Source of the DNA: DALYLB01 sp046154695 | Lineage (GTDB): Bacteria; Acidobacteriota; Blastocatellia; RBC074 | DNA length: 25,208 nt | Direction of reading: 5' to 3' | Assembly (NCBI GenBank): GCA_046154695.1 | Contig: JBJXFI010000218.1 | Span: 1-25,208 of the forward strand | Shown here: positions 16,133 through 24,110 of the stretch, in pieces | Layout: the number at the start of each line of letters is the position of its first letter | How positions within the stretch are numbered: the first letter of the stretch is position 1 | Program-made: the position numbers and the translations under genes | The notes under the pieces: generated by a model | Told to the model about the DNA's origin: nothing | The model's input: the letters and a program-made list of their open reading frames with translations, nothing else | Databases searched by the model: none

Positions 16133-17431
16133 TTAGTTGCGGTGAAAAACCGATCGCAGCCGCGACGTCCACGGCTGGGTATCCGCCAGCGATCCCGCGC
16201 CGTTCGCGGCCGTCTGGCCGTTGTGCGGGGATGCGTGATGGCCATTGCGGTGCGGGGAGGCGGCCATTTCCCGCGCCTGCGATTCCTTGCTCATATTCGG
16301 CGCGGCCTTTGCGAGAAGCCCGGCCAGGCGCCGAATCTGCACGCCGGCCGGCGACGATGGATGTTCCTCCACAAGAGGGCGGCCCATATTGATCGACCGG
16401 AGGACGAGCGGGGAATCGTCCGGCACAAATCCGCTCACGCGCATTCCCAGAAATCGCTCGATCCGCTGCGCGTCGAGGTTGAGCTCATTTTTATTCCAGC
16501 GATTGACGACGATGCGCACCTTCTCTCGCGGGCATTCCAACCGGTCGAGGACTGTCAGCGCCCGCTGCGCGGTGCGAATCGCCATCACATCCATCGTCAG
16601 GGTAAGAAGAATGTCATCCGCCGAATCGAGCGCCGCCAGCGTCACTTCGTCGAAAAGGCGCCCGAGATCGATCACCACATAATGAAAATGGCCGCGCAAC
16701 AGTTCGATCACGTCGCGAACCTGCGCGGCCTGAACGCCGAGCGCGGCGTCGACATCGCGCGGCGCGGGCAGAAGCGAGAGGGAGGGCGAATAGGGCGTCA
16801 GCAAACTGGCCAGCAGCGCGGCATCCATGTTCGTCAAATTCTCAATCAGATTCGTGATCGTGAACTTCGGCTCCAGGTGAAAAAAAAACCCGAGATCGCC
16901 CGTTTGCAGGTTGAGATCGACAAGCACGGTCGAGGCTCCCTTCGCGCTGAGCGCGATGCCGAGATTCGAGGCCAGGAAAGAGGTCCCGCAGCCGCCTTTG
17001 TTCGAGAAGACGGCCATCACGCGCCCCATTTCGCGCGGACGCTTCGCGCGCTGCGCCGTCAATTCGGCGGCGCGATCGATCACGGCCTCGAATTCCTCCG
17101 CGATGATCGGCAGACGCAGGAACTCGCGCGCGCCGGCCCGCAAACTTCTTAAAATCAGGTCAGGCGATGCGTTGGACGCCGCGGCAATAAGCATCGTATC
17201 GGGGCATTCGCGCGCCAGTCGATTGATCATCGCCAGTTCCCGTTCAAGCGCCTCGCCGATCGTGATGATGACCGCCGAGGGGCTCAGACGCGCGATCTCG
17301 GCCTGCAGCTCCCCGCCTTCCGCCTTGTGGGAAAGCAGGCGGCAGCGCCTGTTGGCGGCCAGCAAACCGCTCAGTTCCCTGAGCGAATCGGGCCGCGTTC
17401 CCAGAATCATAAATGTCAGTGGTTGATTCAT
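16133..17431 (-). CDS. tadZ: Tad pilus localisation ATPase TadZ/CpaE
   Basis: ParA/MinD-like protein of 432 aa that places the Tad apparatus in the cell. Residues 1-125 form a receiver-like domain with no acidic phospho-acceptor: at the expected position it reads VIITIGE. The ATPase part begins VMAVFSNKGGCGTSFLASNLG; the deviant Walker A has the first lysine (K145) but GTS in place of GKT, the atypical form known in CpaE/TadZ. Further motifs are TVLVDLNLQTGDLGFFF, YVVIDLGRLFDEVT and RIVVNRW. The tail from about residue 385 is polar and histidine-rich (HRNGHHASPHNGQ). The receiver-like domain cannot be phosphorylated in the usual way, so regulation by the response regulator upstream would not act on it directly. 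The ribosome site is weak. Confidence 0.88.
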   Translation of the reverse strand: MNQPLTFMILGTRPDSLRELSGLLAANRRCRLLSHKAEGGELQAEIARLSPSAVIITIGEALERELAMINRLARECPDTMLIAAASNASPDLILRSLRAGAREFLRLPIIAEEFEAVIDRAAELTAQRAKRPREMGRVMAVFSNKGGCGTSFLASNLGIALSAKGASTVLVDLNLQTGDLGFFFHLEPKFTITNLIENLTNMDAALLASLLTPYSPSLSLLPAPRDVDAALGVQAAQVRDVIELLRGHFHYVVIDLGRLFDEVTLAALDSADDILLTLTMDVMAIRTAQRALTVLDRLECPREKVRIVVNRWNKNELNLDAQRIERFLGMRVSGFVPDDSPLVLRSINMGRPLVEEHPSSPAGVQIRRLAGLLAKAAPNMSKESQAREMAASPHRNGHHASPHNGQTAANGAGSLADTQPWTSRLRSVFHRN

Positions 17432-17469
17432 TCCATTTTCGCATCCGCTCGCACGGATTCGTTCCGGTG

Positions 17470-17928
17470 TTAAATTCGCGGCGGAGCGAAGCCCAGCGTC
17501 TCACCCGTCAACGTGGTCTGGTAATTCGGCATCTGGAAATCCAAGGCGAAAAAGAGGGTCACGAACCTGAAGTGATACCCCGTTATGCGGATCGTCGCCG
17601 TGCCGCGGCCCAGCCCGATATTGTCGTACACGATCTCGACATTGTTCGCGGTCAGGCCCGGCGCCACAGGCGAGTAGCCGCCGTCGGGATCCCTGTAAAT
17701 GACCACGTTCCTGATCGCCGCCGTGCTCGTCACTGAGTTCGACACGGCGTGGCGCGCGCCCTGCCGCGCGGCGTCTGCCAGCGCGTTATGCGTCCAGAGC
17801 AGCCGCCCGAAATCGAGCACCCCGAAAAACGTCATCAGGAAGACGGAGCCGGTAATCGTGAACTCGACTAAGGTGTTTCCCCGCTCACGGGATCTGCTTC
17901 GACGCCTGTTTTTACCCCTCTCTTTCAT
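17470..17928 (-). CDS. TadE-like pseudopilin (second copy)
   Basis: Small pilus-associated protein of 152 aa. A basic leader (KERGKNRRRSRSRERG) ends in glycine and is followed by NTLVEFTITGSVFLMTFFGVLDF, with glutamate at position 5 after the glycine. This is the type IV prepilin cleavage site used by TadV, and the TadE signature. The rest is a periplasmic domain (GRLLWTHNALADAARQGARHAV, then YSPVAPGLTANNVEI). The start at 17928 is preceded directly by GGGAGGGGAGG on the minus strand; the frame is open for 80 codons further up, but that part overlaps the next gene and looks non-coding. It lies 38 bases before tadZ. It differs from the other TadE-like protein, so the two probably form a minor-pilin pair, as TadE and TadF do. 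Confidence 0.83.
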   Translation of the reverse strand: MKERGKNRRRSRSRERGNTLVEFTITGSVFLMTFFGVLDFGRLLWTHNALADAARQGARHAVSNSVTSTAAIRNVVIYRDPDGGYSPVAPGLTANNVEIVYDNIGLGRGTATIRITGYHFRFVTLFFALDFQMPNYQTTLTGETLGFAPPRI

Positions 17929-17950
17929 CCTCCCCTCCCGACGCGTGGTC

Positions 17951-18664
17951 TCACTGGTCCCGGTCCGTCCTGAAAGAGACGGGCCCGATCGCGAATTTGT
18001 TGGCGACCGCTTCGTTATGTTTTGAATCGTCCACAAAATCGGCCCATATCCTGATCTTTGTAATGACTTCGTCATTCGACGCCCGGGCGCCGATGTATCC
18101 CCGGGTTCCGGTCTGGGTGTAATCCATCTGATCCTCGACGGTGAAGGCGCCGAGGGACTCCTCTCCATTGAACACCTCGAAGGTGAAGCGTTCGGTCCCG
18201 AACCCGAAGATCTGCGCCTGAAATTCGATCTGCGTCACCGGCACGGAGAAGGCGATGGTGAGGGGCGCGCGAGCCCCCTGCGTGATCGTGTTCACCGCGA
18301 GCGCTTTTGTGCCATTCGGAAAATCGGCGGTAATCGAGCAATCCGCCTGTTCCGACTGCCGGATTACCTGAAACGGCGACGACGGGCCCGCGCTGAAAGT
18401 CAGCGTATTGCCTCCGCCGGCTGCCGTATAAGCAGAGGTGATCACCGTACAATCGTCATTCTGGTAGCCGACGGTGACGCTGTTCGCATGATTGGAGGCC
18501 GTATTGAACTGGGTCGCCCGCGCCTGCCCCTGGATCGAGGTCGCCGGCCCGCAAAGCACGGCCGCCACCGCCAGGGCCCGGACAATCCATCGGCGCATCG
18601 CATATTTTTTGTCGCTCGTGCATACGTGGTTCTTCATATGAAGGGCTCTTTCTTCAACCGTCAT
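17951..18664 (-). CDS. Secreted protein of unknown function within the Tad locus
   Basis: I do not recognise this 237-aa protein. It has a signal peptide: RRWIVRALAVAAVLCGPATSIQGQARA, in two parts, is basic and then hydrophobic, with a probable cut after QGQA. The starts at 18664, 18634 or 18598 are all possible; only the first has a hint of a ribosome site (GGAAAA). The mature part looks all-beta, with alternating hydrophobic strands (ITIAFSVPVT-like, IEFQAQIFGFG, RFTFEVFNGEESLGAFTV) and repeated glycine turns, as in lectin-like or adhesin sandwiches. Two cysteines in the mature part (CTVITS and CSITADF) could form a disulfide. There is no membrane anchor, LPXTG or PEP-CTERM tail. It sits between two pseudopilin genes in the same direction, 22 bases before the second, so it is likely made with the pilus and may be a pilus-tip or surface adhesin. 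That role is inference. Confidence 0.6.
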   Translation of the reverse strand: MTVEERALHMKNHVCTSDKKYAMRRWIVRALAVAAVLCGPATSIQGQARATQFNTASNHANSVTVGYQNDDCTVITSAYTAAGGGNTLTFSAGPSSPFQVIRQSEQADCSITADFPNGTKALAVNTITQGARAPLTIAFSVPVTQIEFQAQIFGFGTERFTFEVFNGEESLGAFTVEDQMDYTQTGTRGYIGARASNDEVITKIRIWADFVDDSKHNEAVANKFAIGPVSFRTDRDQ

Positions 18665-18704
18665 TTCGTTTTCCGGCGAGGGCCCGCCCCCCTCCGGCCC
18701 CGCT

Positions 18705-19190
18705 TCAATTGAGCGGCTGTGTGATCAGATACCTCATCGTCGTGGCGGGGGAGAGCGGCACAGCCAGCGAAAAATTGGGATTCTTTAGCAGACCGCGCAG
18801 ATTCAGCAGGGGAGTGAAGACCACGCCCGTGATCTTCACCGTGACGAAATGCGGGAGATTCGCGGTTCCGCCCGTGGTCGTGATGACGACATTGCTGGTG
18901 GTCAGCCCCGACACGATCGGCGTGTCGTTCCCGGTCGGCGCGGTCTTTCCGTAAACGACCAGGTTTTTCGCATTCCCGAAATAGAGAGTCGTGTTGCTGT
19001 TCGTGTTGAGCGGCACGGTCGTCAGATAGCGCGCGGCCAGCCGCGTCCCCTTCGCCAGCGTCGCGCTCATGAAGTAGAGCCGCCCGACCTCGCTCGTAAT
19101 GGCGAAGAGGGTGAGCAGGAGGGGCATGCAGATGGCCATCTCGACCATCTGCACGCCGCGCGCGCGCCGGGTTGTTCGTGTATGCCTCAT
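18705..19190 (-). CDS. TadE-like pseudopilin (first copy)
   Basis: Minor pilin-like protein of 161 aa. The leader MRHTRTTRRARG is followed by VQMVEMAICMPLLLTLFAI, with glutamate five residues after the cleavage glycine, so TadV should process it. After the hydrophobic helix come SEVGRLYFMSATLAKGTRLAARYL, the usual TadE helix, and a Thr/Asn-rich periplasmic part. No second membrane segment is seen. ATG 19190 is 12 bases after the tadG-like stop. Together with the other copy at 17470 it fills the TadE/TadF roles; which is which cannot be decided from sequence alone. Confidence 0.83.
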   Translation of the reverse strand: MRHTRTTRRARGVQMVEMAICMPLLLTLFAITSEVGRLYFMSATLAKGTRLAARYLTTVPLNTNSNTTLYFGNAKNLVVYGKTAPTGNDTPIVSGLTTSNVVITTTGGTANLPHFVTVKITGVVFTPLLNLRGLLKNPNFSLAVPLSPATTMRYLITQPLN

Positions 19191-19202
19191 CTGGTTGCCC
19201 TC

Positions 19203-20351
19203 TTACTTGTAGAGAACCGGCACGGCGATCAGCGCGTTGCTGGGGCCCCCGTTCGGATCGTAATCGCCCTGACTGACCGTGATGCGGTCAGAGATATATT
19301 CGGCCTGAAGGTCGCCGCCGTTGCCGTTGGCGACCTTGTTGCGAAGGAAGAAGAGGCCGAAGCGATTGAACCGCACCTGATCCCGCCCCTGATCGAACTC
19401 ATTCTGGTTGATGATCGGGATGATCACGATCCGGCGGCCGTCCACGCCCGGGTGCGACGGCGCCTGCGTGGAGGTGGCATCCCGGTATTGCGCGTACGTG
19501 ATCCCCTGCTTAATGTTCGTGTCCGGGGGGTGATCGGTCGGGTTGACCTGCCCTCCCTGGTAATCATCGAAGCGGGTGTTGATTCCCTGGCGCACCGGGC
19601 CGGACGTCTGTCCGGGCTTGGTGTCCACCACATACCATTCTCCCTGGCGGGCGCACATCTCCACGCCGGCGGCCAGTCCGATCCGCACGTCTTTTCCGCC
19701 CCGGCCGGCGATCGCGAGGATCTGATAGTTTCCGGGCGAGACCGAATTCTTTCCACCCGAGGGAGCGCGGAAGGTATACATCTGGCCGGGGACGATCGGA
19801 TTGCCATAATCGATGACCGAGACGGGAATGAATCCGCACAGGACGTTCAGCGGCACCGATTGGCCCGCGGTGGCGGTGGCGGTGATTTGTACGGGCGTTC
19901 CGAGAATCATACGGGCGAAAAAGACCTTGACCGGCGCGGGATCGGTCCTCACCCGCACGAACCGGATGCTCGAAGGCGTCGCCTCGGCGCCCGCCTGGCT
20001 CATATAGGCGCCGTCTTCCAGATTGACCGCGAATGTGACGTTGGCGGTCGAGATCGTCGCGTTTGCCTTGCCGAACTCGACCTTGTTCATCGTGACCGTC
20101 GCAAGGCTCACGGCCTTGCGGATACCCGTCGCGGAGGAATTGAGGGCCGATGCTCCCGCGAGCGCCGCGGCGTCGGCCGCGTGCTGCAGCTCGGTCTTCA
20201 CCAGGTAAAAATGGCTGATATCGATGCAGAGCCCCACCGCGAAAAGCGCGCTGAGCATGCCGATCGACGTGATCACGAGCGTCGCGCCGCGCTCGGTTCT
20301 CGCCCTCTCGATTCCGTATTGCCTCTCCCTGTGTTGCCGTTCCGGATTCAT
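19203..20351 (-). CDS. tadG: TadG-like pilus-associated protein
   Basis: A 382-aa membrane-anchored protein of the Tad locus. The N-terminus reads RTERGATLVITSIGMLSALFAVGLCIDISHFYLVKTELQHAADAAALAGA (in pieces), the classic TadG/Tad N-terminal domain: a basic leader, RG, one membrane helix, then the amphipathic D-A-A-A-L-A-G helix. The remainder is periplasmic, beta-rich and ends in VPVLYK. I see no von Willebrand A motif (DxSxS), which longer TadG proteins carry, so this is the short form. ATG 20351 follows GGAG closely. It is the first gene after the secretin, 58 bases downstream, and is followed by the first TadE-like gene. Confidence 0.8.
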   Translation of the reverse strand: MNPERQHRERQYGIERARTERGATLVITSIGMLSALFAVGLCIDISHFYLVKTELQHAADAAALAGASALNSSATGIRKAVSLATVTMNKVEFGKANATISTANVTFAVNLEDGAYMSQAGAEATPSSIRFVRVRTDPAPVKVFFARMILGTPVQITATATAGQSVPLNVLCGFIPVSVIDYGNPIVPGQMYTFRAPSGGKNSVSPGNYQILAIAGRGGKDVRIGLAAGVEMCARQGEWYVVDTKPGQTSGPVRQGINTRFDDYQGGQVNPTDHPPDTNIKQGITYAQYRDATSTQAPSHPGVDGRRIVIIPIINQNEFDQGRDQVRFNRFGLFFLRNKVANGNGGDLQAEYISDRITVSQGDYDPNGGPSNALIAVPVLYK

Positions 20352-20409
20352 ATCTCCGACCTTTTTTTCAGGCGCGAGCAGCCTCTCGCGCGGGCCTCAT
20401 GGTGAGGCA

Positions 20410-22050
20410 TTATTCCTTCCGCCCTTCCGGTCCCTGGTTCGCTCCGCTGCTCGCCAATCGCGGCCGCATGGTCGGATTCGTGATGGCGGGCGGCAGCATC
20501 AGGAAAAAATGGACCGACGGCCCCCGAGGCCCGCCAACGGCCGCCGCCTGTTCGGCCAGCGGCAGGGTGGCGGGAAAGTTCATCACCGGCGCGGGCGCCC
20601 TGAGAGCCTCGGACGCGGCCGCCGGCTCCGCCTCCCGCTTCGCCGGCGGGACCCTCGCATACCCTGTCTGCCCCGCCAACCCATCGCCCTTGTCCGTCTT
20701 GGCGAGCGGCGAACCGGATTTCAGATCATCGACCCCCCGCATCTGCGGAAGACTGTCGGGATTGACCGGGCGGACGATCAACGCGGTCACGATGAACATC
20801 AATTCCGTCTCCTGCTTCTGAAACTGCTGCGAACGGAAGAGCGCTCCGAGGACCGGCACATCCCCCAGCAGGGGGATCTTCGAGAGAGATTTCATCTCAC
20901 TGTTGTCGAGCAATCCGGCCAGCGCGAAACTCTGCCCGTCCCGAAGCTCGATTCCCGTCTTCGCGCGGCGGGTTCGAAGCGCCGGTATTGTGAAGCCGTC
21001 GAACTTGACGCCGTTCGTGTAATCGATGGTCGAGACTTCCGGCTCCAGTTCGAGCCGTATGTAATCCTCCCCCACCACGGTCGGTTTGAAGTTCAACCGA
21101 ACGCCGTACTCTTTGAAAAGGACGCTGATCGAGGGCCTGTCGTTTCCGCTCTGCACGATGGGAACAGGGAACTCCCCTCCGGCGAGAAAGCTGGCCTGCT
21201 GGCCGTCCATCGCGATCAGGTTCGGCTCCGCCAGGCCGCGCAGCGCCCCCTGCGAATGGAGCAGGCGAATGAATCCCATGGCGTTGTCGCCCATCAGGAA
21301 CAGGTTCAGCGCGCTGCTGACGGCGCCGAAGATGGCGCCGTTCTCGATCTTCCCCACACTGGACGGCCCCGTTCCGCTGTTCATATAGCCGCCTGTCCCC
21401 GGATTGCCCTGGTAGCTGTATGACGTGCCGAATTCGCGCATGCGATTGCGATTGACCTCAGCCACGCGCACCTGCAACTGCACCTGCGTCGCGGTCTTGA
21501 ACGGTCCGCGCAGCATATTGACGGTCTTGAACCCCGCCGCCTGCACGGCGGATTCGACCATGCCCACTTTTTTGGAATCGTCCACCTCTCCCGAGAGGAT
21601 CACCGAGCCATTGGCCTGGCTGAGGAGAATGTCATCCTTGGGGAAGAGGCTGCGCACCAATGAGTCGAGAAGCGTCAGATTCGCCCGCACGTAGATGTCA
21701 AAGACCAGGGATTGTTCTCCGCCGCGATCCCACGCGATGAAATTGACCTGACCGAACGCCTTGCCATTCACCACCACCTGATTCGAAGTGACCACCACCG
21801 CCTCGGCCACCTCCGAATTGGACATGGAAATGCGGCCGATCGCACGGTTGAAGTGAATGATGCGCGATTGCCCCACCATCACGTTTATGTTGATCGCCTC
21901 CTTCTGGGCGCCGGCAAAGGAGGCCTCCACGTAAAAGTCATCGGCGTTCGCCGGTTGCGAAAGCAGAAGGTTCACGGCCGCAACCGCCCCCCAGGCGGCC
22001 GCGCCGCGAAGCATCTTGAAAAGAAACCGATTGAATTCTGTCTGTTTCAT
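20410..22050 (-). CDS. rcpA: Tad pilus outer-membrane secretin CpaC/RcpA
   Basis: Outer-membrane channel through which the Flp pilus leaves the cell; 546 aa from this start. A signal peptide (AAAWGAVAAVNLLLSQPANA, cut before DDF) is followed by the pilus-type N1 domain with INVMVGQSRIIHF and VVVNGKAFGQVNFIAWD. A BON-like segment (GSVILSGEVDDSKKVGMVESAV) and the secretin core follow. The core includes QVQLQVRVAEVNRNRMREFG, PNLIAMDGQQASFLAGGEFPVP, IRLELEPEVSTID, GIELRDGQSFALAGLLDN, IPLLGDVPVLGALFRS and TELMFIVTALIVRPV. About 115 extra residues rich in Pro and Ala follow the core, unusual for CpaC. The frame stays open to an ATG at 22152, but the start at 22050 or 22053 puts the signal peptide at the N-terminus. 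The long gap upstream (381 bases) holds an inverted repeat. Confidence 0.92.
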   Translation of the reverse strand: MKQTEFNRFLFKMLRGAAAWGAVAAVNLLLSQPANADDFYVEASFAGAQKEAININVMVGQSRIIHFNRAIGRISMSNSEVAEAVVVTSNQVVVNGKAFGQVNFIAWDRGGEQSLVFDIYVRANLTLLDSLVRSLFPKDDILLSQANGSVILSGEVDDSKKVGMVESAVQAAGFKTVNMLRGPFKTATQVQLQVRVAEVNRNRMREFGTSYSYQGNPGTGGYMNSGTGPSSVGKIENGAIFGAVSSALNLFLMGDNAMGFIRLLHSQGALRGLAEPNLIAMDGQQASFLAGGEFPVPIVQSGNDRPSISVLFKEYGVRLNFKPTVVGEDYIRLELEPEVSTIDYTNGVKFDGFTIPALRTRRAKTGIELRDGQSFALAGLLDNSEMKSLSKIPLLGDVPVLGALFRSQQFQKQETELMFIVTALIVRPVNPDSLPQMRGVDDLKSGSPLAKTDKGDGLAGQTGYARVPPAKREAEPAAASEALRAPAPVMNFPATLPLAEQAAAVGGPRGPSVHFFLMLPPAITNPTMRPRLASSGANQGPEGRKE

Positions 22051-22299
22051 CATCGGGAGCAAGACCTTTCTTCTGGCCGCGACATTGCAAGGGACGATGG
22101 AAGAGCCGGCCCTCCCCGGGCCTGAAACCATACTCACGCGCTCATATGCCATTTCTCATTGACTCGCTTCGCGCGGGGCGTTCCGGCAATGAAATATGGA
22201 AAATGTTCTCTGGAAAAGAATAAAAGATCCGGGGCGGAAGTCCGCCGGAGCTGCCCAATAGCGGCGCTGCTCAGATGTACACGCCTACCAGGGGAAGAA

Positions 22300-22395
22300 G
22301 AGAACAGCGGAACACACGGAAAAGACGGAACAAACGGAACCTGAGAATGAATGCATTGGTTGATTCTATTTTTTTCCGTTATTTCCGTTGTTCTC
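22300..22395. repeat. Inverted repeat of GGAAC-rich units upstream of the secretin
   Basis: Positions 22300-22325 and 22370-22395 are imperfect inverted copies of 26 bases (about 20 of 26 match). The left arm consists of near-tandem 9-10-base units: CGGAACACA, CGGAAAAGA, CGGAACAAA, CGGAAC. The right arm mirrors them as TTCCGTTATTTCCGTTGTTC. The 44-base centre has no obvious structure. The rest of the 22051-22431 gap, between cpaB and the secretin, shows no gene, no clear promoter and no ribosome site beyond a weak AAAGG near the secretin start. Confidence 0.6.
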
Positions 22396-22431
22396 CCCAA
22401 TGACCGCGTAGATGGCTTATAAAGTACTCCA

Positions 22432-23373
22432 CTAGGGCAGTTCGACCTTGTGGCGCTTCGCTCCATCAAAGACTTCGACCGACATGCGCGCCGGGAGGGG
22501 GGCGGGTTTGGGCGCTTCCGGCTTCTCGATTTTGGGTCTGATGGATTCGAAGGACATCAGATTGAGAGGCGGAAGCCGCCGCCGTCGCGGAGCCGCTCTC
22601 GGGATCGACGAAGCGGCCGCCACGCCCTGTGCTTTCGGTGTTTCCGCGAGGGCGGGCAGCACGATATGTTCCCCGGAAAGCAGGCTGTTCTTATTGACGC
22701 CGAGCGTCTGCACATCTTCCTTATCCACGGAATTCCGCATTACGAGTTGAAGCTTGCCCTCCGCGGCGGCCAGCGCCAGCTTCTCCGCCTGGTTCGGCAA
22801 GACCTCCAGGGTGACAGCCTTCATTCGCATTAACGCGTTCTCCTTCTTCTCCTTGCCGATGTTCTGATCGGTCGCCAGCACCTTGATGTGCTGAAGCACG
22901 ATCTTCGAGGTCGGACCTCGCTCCGAAGCGCGATCGGCCGGCTCGACGACGGCGACCACGTCCACCCATGCGCCCGGCTCAATGAGTCCGGCGATCCCCA
23001 CGACTTCATCCACCTTCACGGTGATGGCGCGAAAGCCCTCGGAGATCACCGCGGTCAGACCGGGCTCGATTCCCTCCGGGGCCACCTTCATCTCGGTCAG
23101 CGGCTCCCGCGCGCCAATCCGGGTCACCGTCACGCGACCCACCGCCTTCTCGAGCGACGTGAACGTTCCCGCGGGCGTCGCGTCGCGCGGGAGTTGCATG
23201 ATGGTCAATTGCTCGGGTGTGATCCGGGTGCTCAGCGGTATGTCCACCTTTGCAATCACGATGTGATTGCTGCGCCCTTCCACATTCGTCAGAAATCTGC
23301 CCACCAGGACGGCCGCCACCAATCCGAAGAGCGCGGCGCAGATGATCACAATGATGAATCGTTTGTCCCGCAT
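22432..23373 (-). CDS. rcpC: Tad pilus assembly protein CpaB/RcpC
   Basis: Periplasmic, inner-membrane-anchored protein of 313 aa thought to help the secretin assemble or contact the cell wall. An N-terminal helix (FIIVIICAALFGLVAAVLVGRFL) anchors it. The SAF domain follows: VIAKVDIPLSTRITPEQLTIMQLPRD and AVGRVTVTRIGAREPLTEMKV (each part shown). Next is the RcpC core, with AITVKVDEVVGIAGLIEPGAWVDVVAV and VTLEVLPNQAEKLALAAAEGKLQLVMRN. A 90-residue tail rich in Pro, Arg and Lys ends in MSVEVFDGAKRHKVELP, a typical CpaB end. The gene starts 42 bases after the prepilin peptidase stop, and a gap of 381 bases separates it from the secretin, so the secretin may have its own promoter. Confidence 0.9.
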   Translation of the reverse strand: MRDKRFIIVIICAALFGLVAAVLVGRFLTNVEGRSNHIVIAKVDIPLSTRITPEQLTIMQLPRDATPAGTFTSLEKAVGRVTVTRIGAREPLTEMKVAPEGIEPGLTAVISEGFRAITVKVDEVVGIAGLIEPGAWVDVVAVVEPADRASERGPTSKIVLQHIKVLATDQNIGKEKKENALMRMKAVTLEVLPNQAEKLALAAAEGKLQLVMRNSVDKEDVQTLGVNKNSLLSGEHIVLPALAETPKAQGVAAASSIPRAAPRRRRLPPLNLMSFESIRPKIEKPEAPKPAPLPARMSVEVFDGAKRHKVELP

Positions 23374-23415
23374 GGTATTTGCCTCGTTACGCGATCCGAT
23401 TCGCGGTTGTTTGCG

Positions 23416-23949
23416 TCAGCCCCACATCAGGGTTCCCAGCATCCGAAGCAGGCTGCCGCCCGCGATCGCGACGCCGTAGGGAATCGTCAGGCCGCTTCGG
23501 GCGAAATCCTCTCTCGGCGGAAGCTGCCCTCCCGGGAGCATGCCGGCGAAGATCCGATAGACGCCCAGCATCGTATGCCGCGCCAGCCCCGCCCGCAGCA
23601 TCGCCACCGCGGCCAATCCGCCGCCCAGCAGGAGAACGAGGAGGAATGCCGGAAGCACGTGCCGCGCTCCCATCAATGCGCCGATGGCGCCGAACAACTT
23701 CACATCCCCGGCTCCCAGCCCCGTGAGAAACCGCACCCCGAGCATCACGCTGAATGCCAGCATGAACCCGAAAAGGCTGTCGATCAGGCCCTCTCCGCCG
23801 CGGCACATCATGTTGATCGAGATTCCGCTCACCAGCGTCCCGGCCGCCAGCATGTTCGGAATCCGCCGGTAACGCATATCGTAATAGGCGATCAGCGGGT
23901 TGAGCGGAATGAGCACCGCCACACCGGCAACCGCAACCGCGTCTCCCAT
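23416..23949 (-). CDS. tadV: Prepilin peptidase TadV/CpaA
   Basis: Inner-membrane aspartic protease (A24 family), 177 aa, that cuts the leaders of the Flp pilin and the TadE-like pseudopilins. The two catalytic aspartates are D24 in AYYDMRYRRIPN and D82 in GLGAGDVKLFGA, the GxGD motif. Several hydrophobic segments fit the usual six-helix fold, and there is no N-terminal methyltransferase domain, as expected for TadV. The length matches the family (about 150-180). ATG 23949 is preceded by AAGGGA on the minus strand, about 11 bases upstream. The gene follows the pilin after a terminator-like hairpin and an inverted repeat, so it may be read at a lower level than the pilin. Confidence 0.92.
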   Translation of the reverse strand: MGDAVAVAGVAVLIPLNPLIAYYDMRYRRIPNMLAAGTLVSGISINMMCRGGEGLIDSLFGFMLAFSVMLGVRFLTGLGAGDVKLFGAIGALMGARHVLPAFLLVLLLGGGLAAVAMLRAGLARHTMLGVYRIFAGMLPGGQLPPREDFARSGLTIPYGVAIAGGSLLRMLGTLMWG

Positions 23950-23977
23950 CTCGATTCAATTCCCTTCAGAATAAATC

Positions 23978-24019
23978 GGGCTGGCGCGTCGAACATCGAT
24001 CATGCCGGCGCGCCAACCC
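23978..24019. repeat. Inverted repeat upstream of the prepilin peptidase gene
   Basis: GGGCTGGCGCG (23978-23988) and CGCGCCAACCC (24009-24019) are inverted with one mismatch, which is a G-U pair in RNA. A second small hairpin, GGGAAG with CTTCCC, lies at 24025-24042. Both are in the leader between pilin and tadV and may stabilise processed mRNA ends or limit read-through. Confidence 0.4.
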
Positions 24020-24043
24020 GCTTTGGGAAGAGTTCCCTTCCCG

Positions 24044-24082
24044 AAAAAGTGTAGGATCTGTTTTTGGCCTCCGATCCTGCAC
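24044..24082 (-). terminator. Intrinsic terminator/attenuator after the Flp pilin gene
   Basis: On the minus strand GTGCAGGATC (24082-24073) pairs with GATCCTACAC (24058-24049) with one mismatch, and is followed directly by TTTTT (24048-24044). This is a standard Rho-independent layout, 29 bases after the pilin stop. It would let the pilin mRNA be far more abundant than the assembly genes downstream, as is usual in flp-tad operons. Confidence 0.72.
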
Positions 24083-24110
24083 CCGCTTTTTCCAGCCCCC
24101 ACCCCGCCTA

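Noticed and set aside
17929..18168. N-terminal extension of the second TadE-like protein
   Set aside because: The extension overlaps the secreted protein gene and puts the prepilin leader deep inside the protein; ATG 17928 has a purine-rich ribosome site and gives a normal leader.
18849..20405. Long plus-strand frame across the pseudopilin and tadG genes
   Set aside because: It is antisense to genes with clear prepilin and TadG signatures and its product shows no domain.
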